Assembly: GCF_002899945.2 (NCBI RefSeq) | Contig: NZ_PPEG02000006.1 | Location: 248,001 to 312,000, forward strand | Length of the DNA stretch: 64,000 bases | From: Chryseobacterium viscerum | GTDB lineage: Bacteria; Bacteroidota; Bacteroidia; Flavobacteriales; Weeksellaceae | Reading direction: 5' to 3' | Shown: in pieces, positions 32,398 to 40,583 of the stretch | Layout of the letters: each line of letters begins with the position of its first letter | Position numbering within the stretch: the first letter of the stretch is position 1 | Notes under the pieces: model-generated | The model's database searches: none | Told to the model about the DNA's origin: nothing | The model's input: only the letters and a program-made list of their open reading frames with translations | Translations under genes and position numbers: made by a program

Positions 32398-33503
32398 AAG
32401 CTTTCAATTTCTTGCTGGATATATTGCTTCTGTTCCGGATTTCTGATCCAGTCACAACGGGTCTGCAGGTATCTCAGTTTATCTTTTATTACATTCTGTT
32501 CTTCAAAACTCAGCATTCCACCATTCCATTTTTCCACAAGAATTGTCACATCTTTCATGACTTCTTCAGGATTGGGTGTTTTGTTGTGCATAGCCTGTGG
32601 ATGGGAATCCGGATGGTCATCTTTCTCGATGGTCCTGTTGATAATTCCTTCCAGAATTTCAATCTGCTCTTCTGTATCCCAGATATGTTTCAAGACCCAA
32701 AGATCGGAAAGTACCGCTTCTTTTCTTCCGCAGATCAGGGCACTGGCAGCAATCAGGTTTTGAAGTTTCACGGCTCTACGGTCTGAAATGGCAATACCTG
32801 TATTTCGAAGATTGATGATCGTATTCAGGTAGACTTCATAAATGGGTTTAAGGTCTATTGTTCTACAAAGGTTCTGAAGCTGTCTGATCTCATCGGCATG
32901 AATTTCCGGAATTTCCGTTTCTTCTTCATTCTCCAGTTTTCTTCCTGCTAAAAGGACCTGTTGTAATAACTCAGGATTTACGTAATCTACATTGATTCTT
33001 ACCAGAAAACGGTCAAATAATGCATTCAACGCTTCGTCTTCCGGAAGAACGTTACTTGCTCCTACAAACATCAGTGCCGGCAAGTGCTTTGTTTCTTTTC
33101 CTCTTTTAAAAATTTTCTCGTTGAGGGCCATCAGAAGTGAATTCAAGATGGCAGAATTGGCATTGAAGATCTCATCCAGGAAAACCATGGAAGCTTCGGG
33201 CATCATTCCTTCCGTATTGGTGAGAAGTTCTCCTTCTTTCAGTTTTCTGATATCAAAAGGCCCGAATATCTCGTTCGGTTCTGTAAAACGGGTTAATAAA
33301 TATTCGAAATTTTTGCCGTCTTTTACTGTTTTTGCCAGCGTTCTTACAATTGCTGATTTTGCGGTACCCGGAGGTCCGTACAAAAAGGCATTTTCTCTTG
33401 CCAAAAGGCAGATTCCCAGCAGATCTACGACATCATTTTTACCTACAAAAGTATCTTTTACGTAGTTAAGAACTGTATTGAGTTGATTTATATTCTGATT
33501 CAT
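32370..33503 (-). CDS. MoxR-family AAA+ ATPase
   Basis: The 377-aa protein has Walker A GPPGTAKS (43-50), Walker B MVFLDEIF, the MoxR sequence LLMALNEKIFKRG, sensor 1 VGASNVLPEDEALNALFDRF and a C-terminal lid domain. MoxR proteins are ATP-driven chaperones that work with vWA partners, and the partner lies two genes downstream. It is the second gene of a six-gene operon starting at 34177. Length and sequence resemble the RavA branch. Confidence 0.9.
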   Translation of the reverse strand: MNQNINQLNTVLNYVKDTFVGKNDVVDLLGICLLARENAFLYGPPGTAKSAIVRTLAKTVKDGKNFEYLLTRFTEPNEIFGPFDIRKLKEGELLTNTEGMMPEASMVFLDEIFNANSAILNSLLMALNEKIFKRGKETKHLPALMFVGASNVLPEDEALNALFDRFLVRINVDYVNPELLQQVLLAGRKLENEEETEIPEIHADEIRQLQNLCRTIDLKPIYEVYLNTIINLRNTGIAISDRRAVKLQNLIAASALICGRKEAVLSDLWVLKHIWDTEEQIEILEGIINRTIEKDDHPDSHPQAMHNKTPNPEEVMKDVTILVEKWNGGMLSFEEQNVIKDKLRYLQTRCDWIRNPEQKQYIQQEIESLWQKILQSV

Positions 33504-33529
33504 TGATTTAAAAAATTAAAATTTCCACT

Positions 33530-34177
33530 TTAACTGTTATCTTCGGTTATCGTTTTTAGTTCTCGCCAGAATGCGTCTTTGTGTATTCCGAATTCGGCTA
33601 TTATTAGTTTATTGATAAACGGAATTTCCGCCAGTTTATAATCCTTTTTTTCAACAATTCTTTCCAGATATAGTTTTCTGTAAGTATTGTCTTTTAATTC
33701 TTCCTGCCAGTTCACATTTTTAAGATCAAGATCATACCCTATTCCCGAATAGTGAAACTGCATCAGAATATCTTCCAGCATGGCAATCAAAGGATCTTCA
33801 GAATCGACAGCGTTTAAAGCCACAATAATCTGCGGTAAAAACCTGAGTGATAAATCTGCGGATAAAATAGAAGAAATATCACGGACTCCTTTAAATCCGG
33901 GAATAAGATTTTCAATATTTTTTTCAGTATTTTCTCTGATCAGATAAAACTGGGCACTATGATAGAGAATTTTTGCAGCCCATACGGCTGTTTCTTTGTT
34001 ACAAGTCAGTTGATCGGATAGAAACTCCAGTCTTTCTTTTTCAAATTCTGTTTCAAAATAATCTCCTGCTTCCGCCTCTTCCTGGGGGGAAATTTTCTGT
34101 AAGCTTGAAAAAAGAGTAATACATTCTTCCTTACGAAGTAAAAAGATCGTGTCTAAAAACGGTGACTTGGTTTCCAT
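33530..34177 (-). CDS. Uncharacterised 215-aa first gene of the MoxR operon
   Basis: Starts METKSPFLDTIFLLRKEECIT. The protein is acidic and helical, with no known motif or membrane segment. It lies 26 bp upstream of moxR on the same strand and directly behind the operon promoter, so it belongs to the ternary-system operon. Role unknown; it may be the adaptor or sensor part that varies between such systems (inference). Confidence 0.7.
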   Translation of the reverse strand: METKSPFLDTIFLLRKEECITLFSSLQKISPQEEAEAGDYFETEFEKERLEFLSDQLTCNKETAVWAAKILYHSAQFYLIRENTEKNIENLIPGFKGVRDISSILSADLSLRFLPQIIVALNAVDSEDPLIAMLEDILMQFHYSGIGYDLDLKNVNWQEELKDNTYRKLYLERIVEKKDYKLAEIPFINKLIIAEFGIHKDAFWRELKTITEDNS

Positions 34178-34184
34178 GATCTAA

Positions 34185-34192
34185 CAAAAATA
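34185..34192 (-). promoter_or_regulatory. -7 element of the MoxR operon
   Basis: TATTTTTG on the minus strand, a full match to TAnnTTTG, ending 8 bp before the ATG. The transcript would be almost leaderless. No Ro/Y element is present here. Confidence 0.45.
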
Positions 34193-34364
34193 AAATTATT
34201 TCGTTGAGAATAAAATTTTTGTGGAGAAGATTCATGTTAAATATGGATTCTTTACGGTAATTATAAGGTTGGAAAAACGCAAAGGCGCAAAGAGAATAAG
34301 CATGATGTTTTTTTTAAGGCGCTAGAAAATCAAAGATTTTCAGCGAGGTTACGTTTTAAAATTT

Positions 34365-34397
34365 AAACCTTATAGGTTTTAAAAACCTATAAGGTTT
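34365..34397. terminator. Large palindrome downstream of the VOC gene
   Basis: AAACCTTATAGGTTTT and AAAACCTATAAGGTTT form 16-bp arms one base apart. It lies about 60 bp after the minus-strand VOC gene and may end its transcript; the lack of a G/C-rich stem and the symmetry also fit a dispersed palindromic repeat. Confidence 0.4.
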
Positions 34398-34455
34398 GAG
34401 ATTGCGTATTCATTACTATAAAGATTGCTTCGTCGCTATCGCTCCTCGCGATGAC

Positions 34456-34848
34456 TTACTGTGATACGATTTCAATGATATTATTTTCCGGGTCAAGGAT
34501 TACGCTTTCGTAATAGCCGTCTCCTGTTGTACGAGGTTCTCCGGCAACTGTGTACCCATCTTTTCTCAATATCTCTGTAAGTTCATTTACTTTCTCTTTA
34601 CTGTCTACTGAAAATGCAAGATGAATGATTCCGTACTGCTGGGATTCGTAAGAGTTTTCGGTTTCTTTGATGTTTGGTCTGGTCATTATTTCAAGACGGC
34701 AGCCCTTATCAAAGCTTAGAAAGTAAGATTGAAAGTTTTTGACAGGATTATGGTATTTTTCATTGGAAACGGCTCCGAAATACTTCTGATAAAATGCTTT
34801 GGATTTTTCAAGGTCTTTAACCCAAATGGCAATATGCTCAATTTTCAT
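34456..34848 (-). CDS. VOC-family protein (glyoxalase/bleomycin-resistance-like)
   Basis: The 130-aa protein starts MKIEHIAIWVKDLEKSKAFYQKYFGA, the first VOC half with His ligand HIAIW; the second half starts IIHLAFSVDSKEKV and ends SVILDPENNIIEIVS with the Glu ligand. Length equals a single two-module VOC enzyme. Substrate unknown. It stands alone and is not closely similar to the VOC gene at 11881. Confidence 0.85.
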   Translation of the reverse strand: MKIEHIAIWVKDLEKSKAFYQKYFGAVSNEKYHNPVKNFQSYFLSFDKGCRLEIMTRPNIKETENSYESQQYGIIHLAFSVDSKEKVNELTEILRKDGYTVAGEPRTTGDGYYESVILDPENNIIEIVSQ

Positions 34849-35084
34849 TTTTAAAATTTTAAATATTTTACTTCTGCAAAAGTAGCCTGACTGCCTTCAT
34901 GATACCTGCTCCACATTATTCTTTTATGGTTCTGTATTTACCAGATTTAATTTTTGATTTATACAAAAGACAATACCTAAAATTTTATTTAAAACATTTA
35001 TTAGTAATATCTTATACATTCTGTTGATCAGAGATGGCTTCATTGTTTCCATTTTCGTAATGACAGAAACAAACTAAAAGTTAT

Positions 35085-35092
35085 TATCTTTG
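35085..35092 (+). promoter_or_regulatory. -7 element of deoD
   Basis: TATCTTTG, a full match to TAnnTTTG, 19 bp before the deoD ATG. No clear -33 TTG is seen at the expected distance. Confidence 0.45.
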
Positions 35093-35111
35093 TGCCATTC
35101 AAAAAAACATT

Positions 35112-35822
35112 ATGAGTATTCACATCAGTGCAAAAAAAGGAGAAATTGCTAAAGTAGTATTGCAGCCGGGGGATCCGCTTCGTGCACAGTATATTGCTGA
35201 GAATTATTTAGAAAATGCTAAACTGGTAAGCAAAACCAGAGGTATTCTTTATTATACAGGTCTTTATAAAGGAAAAGAGATCACAGTAGGTGCCAGTGGA
35301 ATGGGCTTTCCAAGCATCGGGATCTATTCTTTTGAGCTATTTACAGAGTATGAAGTAGATACGATCATCAGAATCGGGACTTGTGGTGCTTACAATACTG
35401 ATCTTAAACTTTTTGATATTTTAAATATTGAAAAAGCTGCCAGCGAAAGTACTTACGCCAAATATGCATGGGGAATTGAAGAAGAAATTCTTCCTCATCA
35501 GGGGAATATCTTTACTACCATCAATGAAACGGCTAAAGATTTATCATTAAACGCTAAGGCAATCAACATCCACAGTAGTGATATTTTCTACAGAAAAGAT
35601 CCTGCCACTCCTGAAATTGCTACAAAATACAACTGTCCTGCAGTAGAAATGGAAGCATTCGGTTTATTTGCGAATGCTCAGCATTTAGGAAAAAATGCAG
35701 CTACTATTCTTACGGTAACGGATATTATCCCTACACACGAAAAAATCTCTGCTGACGAAAGAGAAAAAGCTTTGAATCCAATGATGGAACTGGCTTTGGA
35801 ATCGGCAATAAAGAGTTTGTAA
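35112..35822 (+). CDS. deoD: Purine-nucleoside phosphorylase
   Basis: The 236-aa protein starts MSIHISAKKGEIAKVVLQPGDPLRAQYIAE, the DeoD/PNP start with the GDPLRA phosphate-binding loop. GASGMGFPSIGIYS, RIGTCGAY and the active-site VEMEAFGLF follow. The enzyme splits purine (deoxy)nucleosides with phosphate to base and sugar-1-phosphate in nucleotide salvage. Full length for the hexameric bacterial type. It converges on tatD with a shared terminator. It may recycle nucleosides from RNA breakdown, but it is probably an ordinary housekeeping gene. Confidence 0.95.
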   Translation: MSIHISAKKGEIAKVVLQPGDPLRAQYIAENYLENAKLVSKTRGILYYTGLYKGKEITVGASGMGFPSIGIYSFELFTEYEVDTIIRIGTCGAYNTDLKLFDILNIEKAASESTYAKYAWGIEEEILPHQGNIFTTINETAKDLSLNAKAINIHSSDIFYRKDPATPEIATKYNCPAVEMEAFGLFANAQHLGKNAATILTVTDIIPTHEKISADEREKALNPMMELALESAIKSL

Positions 35823-35845
35823 GAGCAAGAGACAATTTTGTTTAT

Positions 35846-35883
35846 AAAAAAAGAGCTTTACTTCATCAGTAGAGCTCTTTTTT
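35846..35883. terminator. Bidirectional terminator deoD/tatD
   Basis: AAAAAGAGCT and AGCTCTTTTT arms around a 15-nt loop give T-runs on both strands, between the convergent deoD and tatD stops. Confidence 0.85.
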
Positions 35884-36667
35884 ATAGTCTGAAAAAATTT
35901 CTGGCCGTTTCTGTGGTCTCGTCTGCGACTTCGGAAATGCTGATCTTCTTCAGATGGGCAATTGTTTGTGCTACATACGGTAAAAAGGAAGGTTCATTCC
36001 GCCTGTTCTGCATCCTGGACATATTTTTCGGAAGCATAAAAGGGGCATCTGTTTCAATCATCATTCGGTCAAGAGGGACATATTTTATAACGTCTTCGAG
36101 ATGCTTAAATCTTTTCTCATCACTGATCGCTCCGGTAAATCCCAAATACAATCCTTTATCCAAATATGTCTTTGCTTCATCCAATGTTCCGGTAAAGCAG
36201 TGTACAACAGCTTCGGGTAATTGGGAAAGGTATTCATCTGTGATGTCATTAAACCTTTTAAATGCTGATCTTTCATGAAGAAAAAGTGGTTTATTGACTT
36301 CTATAGCCAGTTCCAGCTGAGCTTTATAACATTTTTCCTGTATGGGTCTTGGAGAAAAATCCCGGTCGAAATCCAGTCCGCACTCACCTACTGAAATCAC
36401 ATGATCCTGTTTCAACAATTTCCTGAGTTCACCGATACTTTCCCCGTTAAAAGATTTGGCATCATGAGGGTGAATTCCCGCTGTTGAAAATAAAATTTCC
36501 GGATATTCTTCTGCAATCTCAGCAGATTCTTTGCTTCCTTTTACGCTGGTTCCTGTGAGAATCATATGTTCTACCCCCTGGTCCAAAGCGCGGTTGATAA
36601 TTTCGTCGTGTTCATTATAGAACTGTTTATTGGTCAGATTAATACCAATATCAATGTATGTATTCAT
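35882..36667 (-). CDS. tatD: TatD-family metal-dependent nuclease
   Basis: The 261-aa protein has metal ligands in a changed N-terminal motif YIDIGINLTN (usual DxHxH replaced), then GIHPHDAKS, VGECGLDFDRDFSP, PLFLHERSAF, VHCFTG and ETDAPFMLP. TatD enzymes are 3'-5' exonucleases and DNases that also act on RNA in some species. Here it is the last gene of the SDR/tRNA operon, separated from Sir2 by a tRNA-like gene, so a role in nucleic-acid repair is plausible. The missing HxH at the start recalls the YjjV/MtTatD type variants; activity should remain but is not certain. Confidence 0.88.
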   Translation of the reverse strand: MNTYIDIGINLTNKQFYNEHDEIINRALDQGVEHMILTGTSVKGSKESAEIAEEYPEILFSTAGIHPHDAKSFNGESIGELRKLLKQDHVISVGECGLDFDRDFSPRPIQEKCYKAQLELAIEVNKPLFLHERSAFKRFNDITDEYLSQLPEAVVHCFTGTLDEAKTYLDKGLYLGFTGAISDEKRFKHLEDVIKYVPLDRMMIETDAPFMLPKNMSRMQNRRNEPSFLPYVAQTIAHLKKISISEVADETTETARNFFRL

Positions 36668-36711
36668 TTTGTTTTTTATTATAATTAATTGTTGTTTTTA
36701 GTTTAAAAAAT

Positions 36712-36781
36712 AGAAACAGGCTGGGTTTGAACCAGCGACTTTCCTTTGAGTGGAATGTTTTTCCGGTTAAACTACTGTTTC
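36712..36781 (-). tRNA. tRNA-like with UCA in the anticodon position, copy 1
   Basis: Acceptor GAAACAG/CTGTTTC is perfect, T-arm GCTGG-TTCAAAC-CCAGC, D-stem GTTT/AAAC. The 7-nt loop ACTCAAA on TTCC/GGAA gives UCA (UGA-reading) but has C33. Discriminator U. It lies 9 bp after the Sir2 stop and is almost identical to 37639-37708. Confidence 0.65.
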
Positions 36782-36790
36782 CAATTTATA

Positions 36791-37618
36791 TTATGATTTT
36801 ATTATTTCTTCAATCATTGTTTTTAATTGTGGTATTGCTGATGTACTGCTTTCCCGAATTGAGTAAAGCGTTTTGCTTCCTTTCAGAATATAATCAAAAT
36901 AGGTATCACTTTCAGGATTGATGAGCACAATCCATTTGGCCCGTATTTTTACTGTTTCCACAATATTGACAGGCAATGCTGTAGATCCTGAAGTTCCGAT
37001 AATAAACAAAATATCCGTATGATCAGCAATGTCATAAGCGGTATCAAAATAATAATATTTTTCGTTATAGCTTTCATCAAACCATAAAGTATGTGGTCGT
37101 AACCAACTTCCGCATTTTTTACATTTCAAACCGTCAATATCTTCTGGTGTAAGATCTTCGGTATATTCTTTCCGTTTTACATTTTCAGGAAAATCAATAG
37201 GTGTACTGCATTCTTTCGAGCACCGTACTTTCTGTTTATTTCCATGGATCTCATAGACTTTTTGTGTTCCAGCCCTTTGATGGAGACCGTCTACATTCTG
37301 GGTTATAAGCTTAAATCTGTCTCCCAAAAGATGTTCTATTTCTGTCAGCGCTAAATGTCCCTTATTCGGTTGTGCTTCTGCAATAAGTTTCCTCCAGAAA
37401 AGGTTATACTGCCAGACTTCTTCCGTTTCCTGTCTGAAATACTTTAACGTTCCAAACTCTTCCGGACGGTGATATTTTGTTCTTTTAATCCAGATTCCAT
37501 CGATGGAACGATATGTTGGAAGTCCACTTTCAGCAGAAATTCCGGCTCCGGTAAGGAATGTGATATATCCTTTTTTCTCTTTGATTATTGTATGTAAAAT
37601 TGATTGTAATTCTTCCAT
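36791..37618 (-). CDS. Sir2-family NAD-dependent deacylase
   Basis: The 275-aa protein has LTGAGISAESGLPTYR (NAD binding), TQNVDGLHQRAG (catalytic His in the later IHGN), a zinc module with CSKECS and CKKCG, and IIGTSGSTALPVNIV. Sirtuins use NAD+ to remove acyl groups; relatives act in ADP-ribose chemistry. It lies between two nearly identical tRNA-like genes in the SDR/tRNA operon. In this setting it might act on RNA-repair proteins or ADP-ribosylated RNA, which is speculation; as an enzyme it looks intact. Confidence 0.92.
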   Translation of the reverse strand: MEELQSILHTIIKEKKGYITFLTGAGISAESGLPTYRSIDGIWIKRTKYHRPEEFGTLKYFRQETEEVWQYNLFWRKLIAEAQPNKGHLALTEIEHLLGDRFKLITQNVDGLHQRAGTQKVYEIHGNKQKVRCSKECSTPIDFPENVKRKEYTEDLTPEDIDGLKCKKCGSWLRPHTLWFDESYNEKYYYFDTAYDIADHTDILFIIGTSGSTALPVNIVETVKIRAKWIVLINPESDTYFDYILKGSKTLYSIRESSTSAIPQLKTMIEEIIKS

Positions 37619-37638
37619 GATTTTTAGTTTAAAAAAAT

Positions 37639-37708
37639 AGAAACAGGCTGGGTTTGAACCAGCGACTTTCCTTTGAGTGGAATGTTTTTCCAGTTAAACT
37701 ACTGTTTC
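37639..37708 (-). tRNA. tRNA-like with UCA in the anticodon position, copy 2
   Basis: The same as 36712-36781 except for a change in the D-loop (CTGG for CCGG). It lies 4 bp after the stop of the 643-aa gene. The flanking 30 bp on the 3' side are also copied, so the pair arose by duplication including some flank. Confidence 0.65.
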
Positions 37709-37712
37709 CAAT

Positions 37713-39644
37713 TTATGTTTCTGCTCTCAGGAGATTAAAATATTCTGAGGCGGTTAAAGGTCGGATTTCTCCGGCTGGAGTCATTTTTTCCTTCAATTCA
37801 CAGATCAATAGATCTCCCTGTCTTTTTAGATTTTTGATATGCGGGATCAGATTACTATGTATTCTGAAAGTAGATGCAATAGCCGTCAAAGCGTCATCTT
37901 TATATTCCTGCTCTATCCACAGCCAATGTTCCTTTTTTGTGGAAGGACACCAGCATTTCACAGCATAAGAATGTTTCATTCTATCTCCCCATATAAAAAT
38001 TCCGAGTTTATTGTTTTCAACTTCATGAACTTCATAACGGTTCACTTTCTTGGTTAAGTTTTCGTTTCCGTTTTCATCATATTCCACGTAAGAAACTTCT
38101 ATTTCCCTTTCATTGATCTTTTTAGCTTCCAATTTTTCCATCAGATTTCCTACACCATAATAGCTGAAGCAGAAAAGTTTGAAATTTCTATCTGTGGTAT
38201 TAAAGAATTCCTCATATTTCATCGGCTTCACTTCATCCCAAAGACTTTCAATTTTATCTAAGATCTGCGTAAAAAACGGAGTATCGAAATGTTCCCACTG
38301 TCTTTCATACTCACGGGTCTCAAAATTCTGAAAACTGCTGTGTCTTAATTTTAGGATTGCAACCAATTTTCTCAAAGGATAGCTCTTTTCCTGAAGAACA
38401 TAAGGGAAAAACATCCGTGAAACAATGAAATGATCTTTCGTAAGATAGATGTTATTATTTATTTTAAAATAAATATTCTTTGCCAGCTGTTCAAAACCGG
38501 GATTTGTACCATACAAATAATTATTAATACATTTCAAAGCCGGAAACTGAAACCCCTGCAACCTTGAATCTCCCCATTGTCCGAGATACTCCAATGATTT
38601 AAAATTCACATTCCGGCTCTCCTGATACATAAGCTGAACTTTTCCGTTAATTTTTTGAAGATGTTCAAAACTATCGGTTTCATGGATAATCAGATCACCC
38701 ACCTCAGCAATGTTAGGAGCAACCGCATTATAAGTATTGAAAACACCTTTCACATATTGAAGAGCATTCAGGTAGCACTTTTCAGAACCATTATATTGGA
38801 AATTTCCATTGATATCAGTCAAAACAGGAAATACGGCTCCGCTCCCGCCATTGAGTATAATATTTCCAGATTTCTCAAGTGCCGGGAAAGTGACATAAGA
38901 ACCATTTTCCAGATGAATACTTCCGCTGGTTTCCTGAAGTTCTGGAAATAAAATACTTGTATTTTCAAATTTCAAGTTACCGATCAACTTCTTCAACACT
39001 GGAAAATAATGGGTAAATTTGTGTCCGATCTGGTATTCACATCTGAATTTAAGAGAACCATGAACAAATTCCAGATTTGGGAATGATATATTTTCACCTA
39101 CCACACTTATTTTACCGCGGATTTCCCGGTGAGGAATTACAATATTATTTCCAAGGATCTTAATATCAAAAATACCGTCTTTCAGAAGCACATCTGCCTG
39201 AAACTGGTAATTGATAGGAATAGCATCTCTCGTTTTCAGCAATTTACCATTCTTAGCATTGACTGTAGCATTTTTCACTGAAATATAACCCCCGATTATT
39301 TCCAGGTTTTTAAAAGCAGCATCAACGATGCATTTGAAATGGCCGCTTACTTTTTTAAGCTGATCCAGCTGGGTATAGCAATGCATTTTAAAATGACCTT
39401 CCACCGTTTCAAGTTGTGGAATTTTACAATTATCTGCATCAATAGAAAGATTTCCGTTGATATGTTTCAGTTCCGGAAAACGGCAGCCTTCACCACGCAA
39501 AAGCAGGTTTCCTTTTATTTCGGTACAGTGAAACGTCATGTTTTTGGCATACACTTCTATCTGGGTATGGTCGTCAAAAACAGCCTCCGTAAAGTCTTCT
39601 TCGGAGAATATTTTATATCGTTTTGTAGTATCAGTCGTATGCAT
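37713..39644 (-). CDS. Beta-solenoid/LRR-like protein, 643 aa
   Basis: Residues about 40-380 hold repeated units of about 20 residues of the type FPELxxIxGNLxI (FPELKHINGNLSIDADNC, FPALEKSGNIILNGGS, FPVLTDINGNFQY), which predicts a leucine-rich or right-handed solenoid. The C-terminal 220 residues are globular, with KCWCPSTKKEHWLWIEQEYKDDALTAIAST. There is no signal peptide, so it is cytoplasmic. It overlaps the 173-aa gene by 14 bp and belongs to the SDR/tRNA operon. It probably binds a protein or RNA partner; no enzyme motif is seen. Confidence 0.75.
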   Translation of the reverse strand: MHTTDTTKRYKIFSEEDFTEAVFDDHTQIEVYAKNMTFHCTEIKGNLLLRGEGCRFPELKHINGNLSIDADNCKIPQLETVEGHFKMHCYTQLDQLKKVSGHFKCIVDAAFKNLEIIGGYISVKNATVNAKNGKLLKTRDAIPINYQFQADVLLKDGIFDIKILGNNIVIPHREIRGKISVVGENISFPNLEFVHGSLKFRCEYQIGHKFTHYFPVLKKLIGNLKFENTSILFPELQETSGSIHLENGSYVTFPALEKSGNIILNGGSGAVFPVLTDINGNFQYNGSEKCYLNALQYVKGVFNTYNAVAPNIAEVGDLIIHETDSFEHLQKINGKVQLMYQESRNVNFKSLEYLGQWGDSRLQGFQFPALKCINNYLYGTNPGFEQLAKNIYFKINNNIYLTKDHFIVSRMFFPYVLQEKSYPLRKLVAILKLRHSSFQNFETREYERQWEHFDTPFFTQILDKIESLWDEVKPMKYEEFFNTTDRNFKLFCFSYYGVGNLMEKLEAKKINEREIEVSYVEYDENGNENLTKKVNRYEVHEVENNKLGIFIWGDRMKHSYAVKCWCPSTKKEHWLWIEQEYKDDALTAIASTFRIHSNLIPHIKNLKRQGDLLICELKEKMTPAGEIRPLTASEYFNLLRAET

Positions 39645-40152
39645 TTTCTATTATTTGTGTTATCGGGTTATATTCCTGTTGGATATACTTTACAAAGCAA
39701 CCGCTTTCTATACGGAGCATTCTATGTTCATTATGGGTGATAAAAGCATCTTTTGCAATCAGAAATGTTTCTGTAGTTCCGTTTTTAGAATAGATGTAAT
39801 AGTCTTCCGCTTTCAACATGTGCTGGTTGCTTGTTTTTTCAAGACAGTATTCTTTATAATCCTTTGTATGTTCTGCCAGATTTTCAATTCTGTTCAGGTA
39901 GTTTCTGTTTGTTTTTCTTTCTCTTACTGTTGAAAAGTATTTTGGGATATCCTGTTCTTTCGTCACCATTACATTTTCGAAAGATTCCTGTTTCCATTCC
40001 GTCGAAATCATTTCCAGTTCTTTCACCACTTCTGTTTTAGAAATTCTTGGTTTCGGCGTTCTTTCCATAGGTTTTCTTTCCTGCCACTGCATGGGTACGG
40101 GAACTTTTATTTCATCAATGATGTTTAAAAAAATCAATAAATCTTTAAGCAT
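39631..40152 (-). CDS. Uncharacterised 173-aa protein
   Basis: Starts MLKDLLIFLNIIDEIKVPVPMQW. It is basic in the middle (RERKTNRNYLNRIENL) and ends with TFLIAKDAFITHNEHRMLRIESGCFVKYIQ. No known family. Its start lies 23 bp after a tRNA-like gene, and its end overlaps the 643-aa gene by 14 bp, so the two proteins are probably made together. Confidence 0.65.
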   Translation of the reverse strand: MLKDLLIFLNIIDEIKVPVPMQWQERKPMERTPKPRISKTEVVKELEMISTEWKQESFENVMVTKEQDIPKYFSTVRERKTNRNYLNRIENLAEHTKDYKEYCLEKTSNQHMLKAEDYYIYSKNGTTETFLIAKDAFITHNEHRMLRIESGCFVKYIQQEYNPITQIIENAYD

Positions 40153-40175
40153 GGTATTATAATTTTAAATGAAAG

Positions 40176-40247
40176 CCAAAGAGACCGGGATCGAACCGGC
40201 AACCTATCCTCCGTGGATATGCTTTTCCAGATTAAGCTACTGCTCTG
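40176..40247 (-). tRNA. tRNA-like gene, non-standard anticodon arm
   Basis: T-arm GCCGG-TTCGATC-CCGGT and D-stem GCTT/AAGC are clear. The acceptor pairs over only 5 bp (CAGAG/CTTTG, one G-T). The anticodon arm is TATCC-ACGGA-GGATA with a 5-nt loop; no anticodon can be assigned. Possibly not a decoding tRNA. Confidence 0.5.
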
Positions 40248-40259
40248 ACTTTCTGATTA

Positions 40260-40331
40260 GGGAGATAAGCACGATTCGAACGTGCATCGATTCCGGGCAG
40301 GGCATCGTTTTTCCGTTAAACTATTATCTCC
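40260..40331 (-). tRNA. tRNA-Gly(GCC)-like
   Basis: Acceptor GGAGATA/TATCTCC is perfect, T-arm GCACG-TTCGAAT-CGTGC. Anticodon arm GATGCC/GGAATC has one G-A mismatch around CTGCCC; anticodon GCC with U33. Discriminator C is unusual for glycine. Confidence 0.6.
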
Positions 40332-40343
40332 GTTATTTACTTT

Positions 40344-40419
40344 GGGAGTCCAACAGGATTTAAACCTGCAGCTCGTCCGTGTTGAGGATGTATTCTTCTT
40401 CTTTTGAACTATCTACTCC
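40344..40419 (-). tRNA. tRNA-like gene, weak anticodon arm
   Basis: T-arm GCAGG-TTTAAAT-CCTGT; acceptor pairs over 5 bp (GGAGT/ACTCC). The loop TCAACAC sits on only 3 bp (TCC/GGA) and lacks U33, so identity is unclear. It ends 2 bp from the next unit. Confidence 0.45.
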
Positions 40420-40421
40420 TG

Positions 40422-40494
40422 TGAAACGGGCGGGAATTGAACCCGCAGCCTCTGACTTGGAAGGTCAGCGCTCTTCCTGTTGAGCTACCGTTTC
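40422..40494 (-). tRNA. tRNA-Gly(UCC)
   Basis: Acceptor GAAACGG/CCGTTTC is perfect; D-arm GCTC/GAGC; anticodon arm CTGAC-CTTCCAA-GTCAG; T-arm GCGGG-TTCAATT-CCCGC. All invariant features are present; the most normal tRNA of this cluster. Confidence 0.9.
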
Positions 40495-40501
40495 AATGGT
40501 T

Positions 40502-40574
40502 GGGAGATAAGCAGGATTCGAACCTGCAACTCATTTTAGCAAAATGTATTTTTCCATTTATTACTATTATCTCC
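40502..40574 (-). tRNA. tRNA-Ser(GCU)-like with short variable arm
   Basis: Acceptor GGAGATA/TATCTCC equals that of 40260-40331; T-arm GCAGG-TTCGAAT-CCTGC. Anticodon loop TTGCTAA on CATT/AATG gives GCU. The long variable arm needed for bacterial serine tRNAs is missing. It starts 9 bp after the SDR stop. Confidence 0.6.
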
Positions 40575-40583
40575 GTCTGGATA

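Noticed and set aside
33455..33480. A further Ro/Y-like element (TTTTACGTAG) in moxR
   Set aside because: It lies inside coding sequence, lacks the TRCGCA half-site and has no -7 box 9 bp away.
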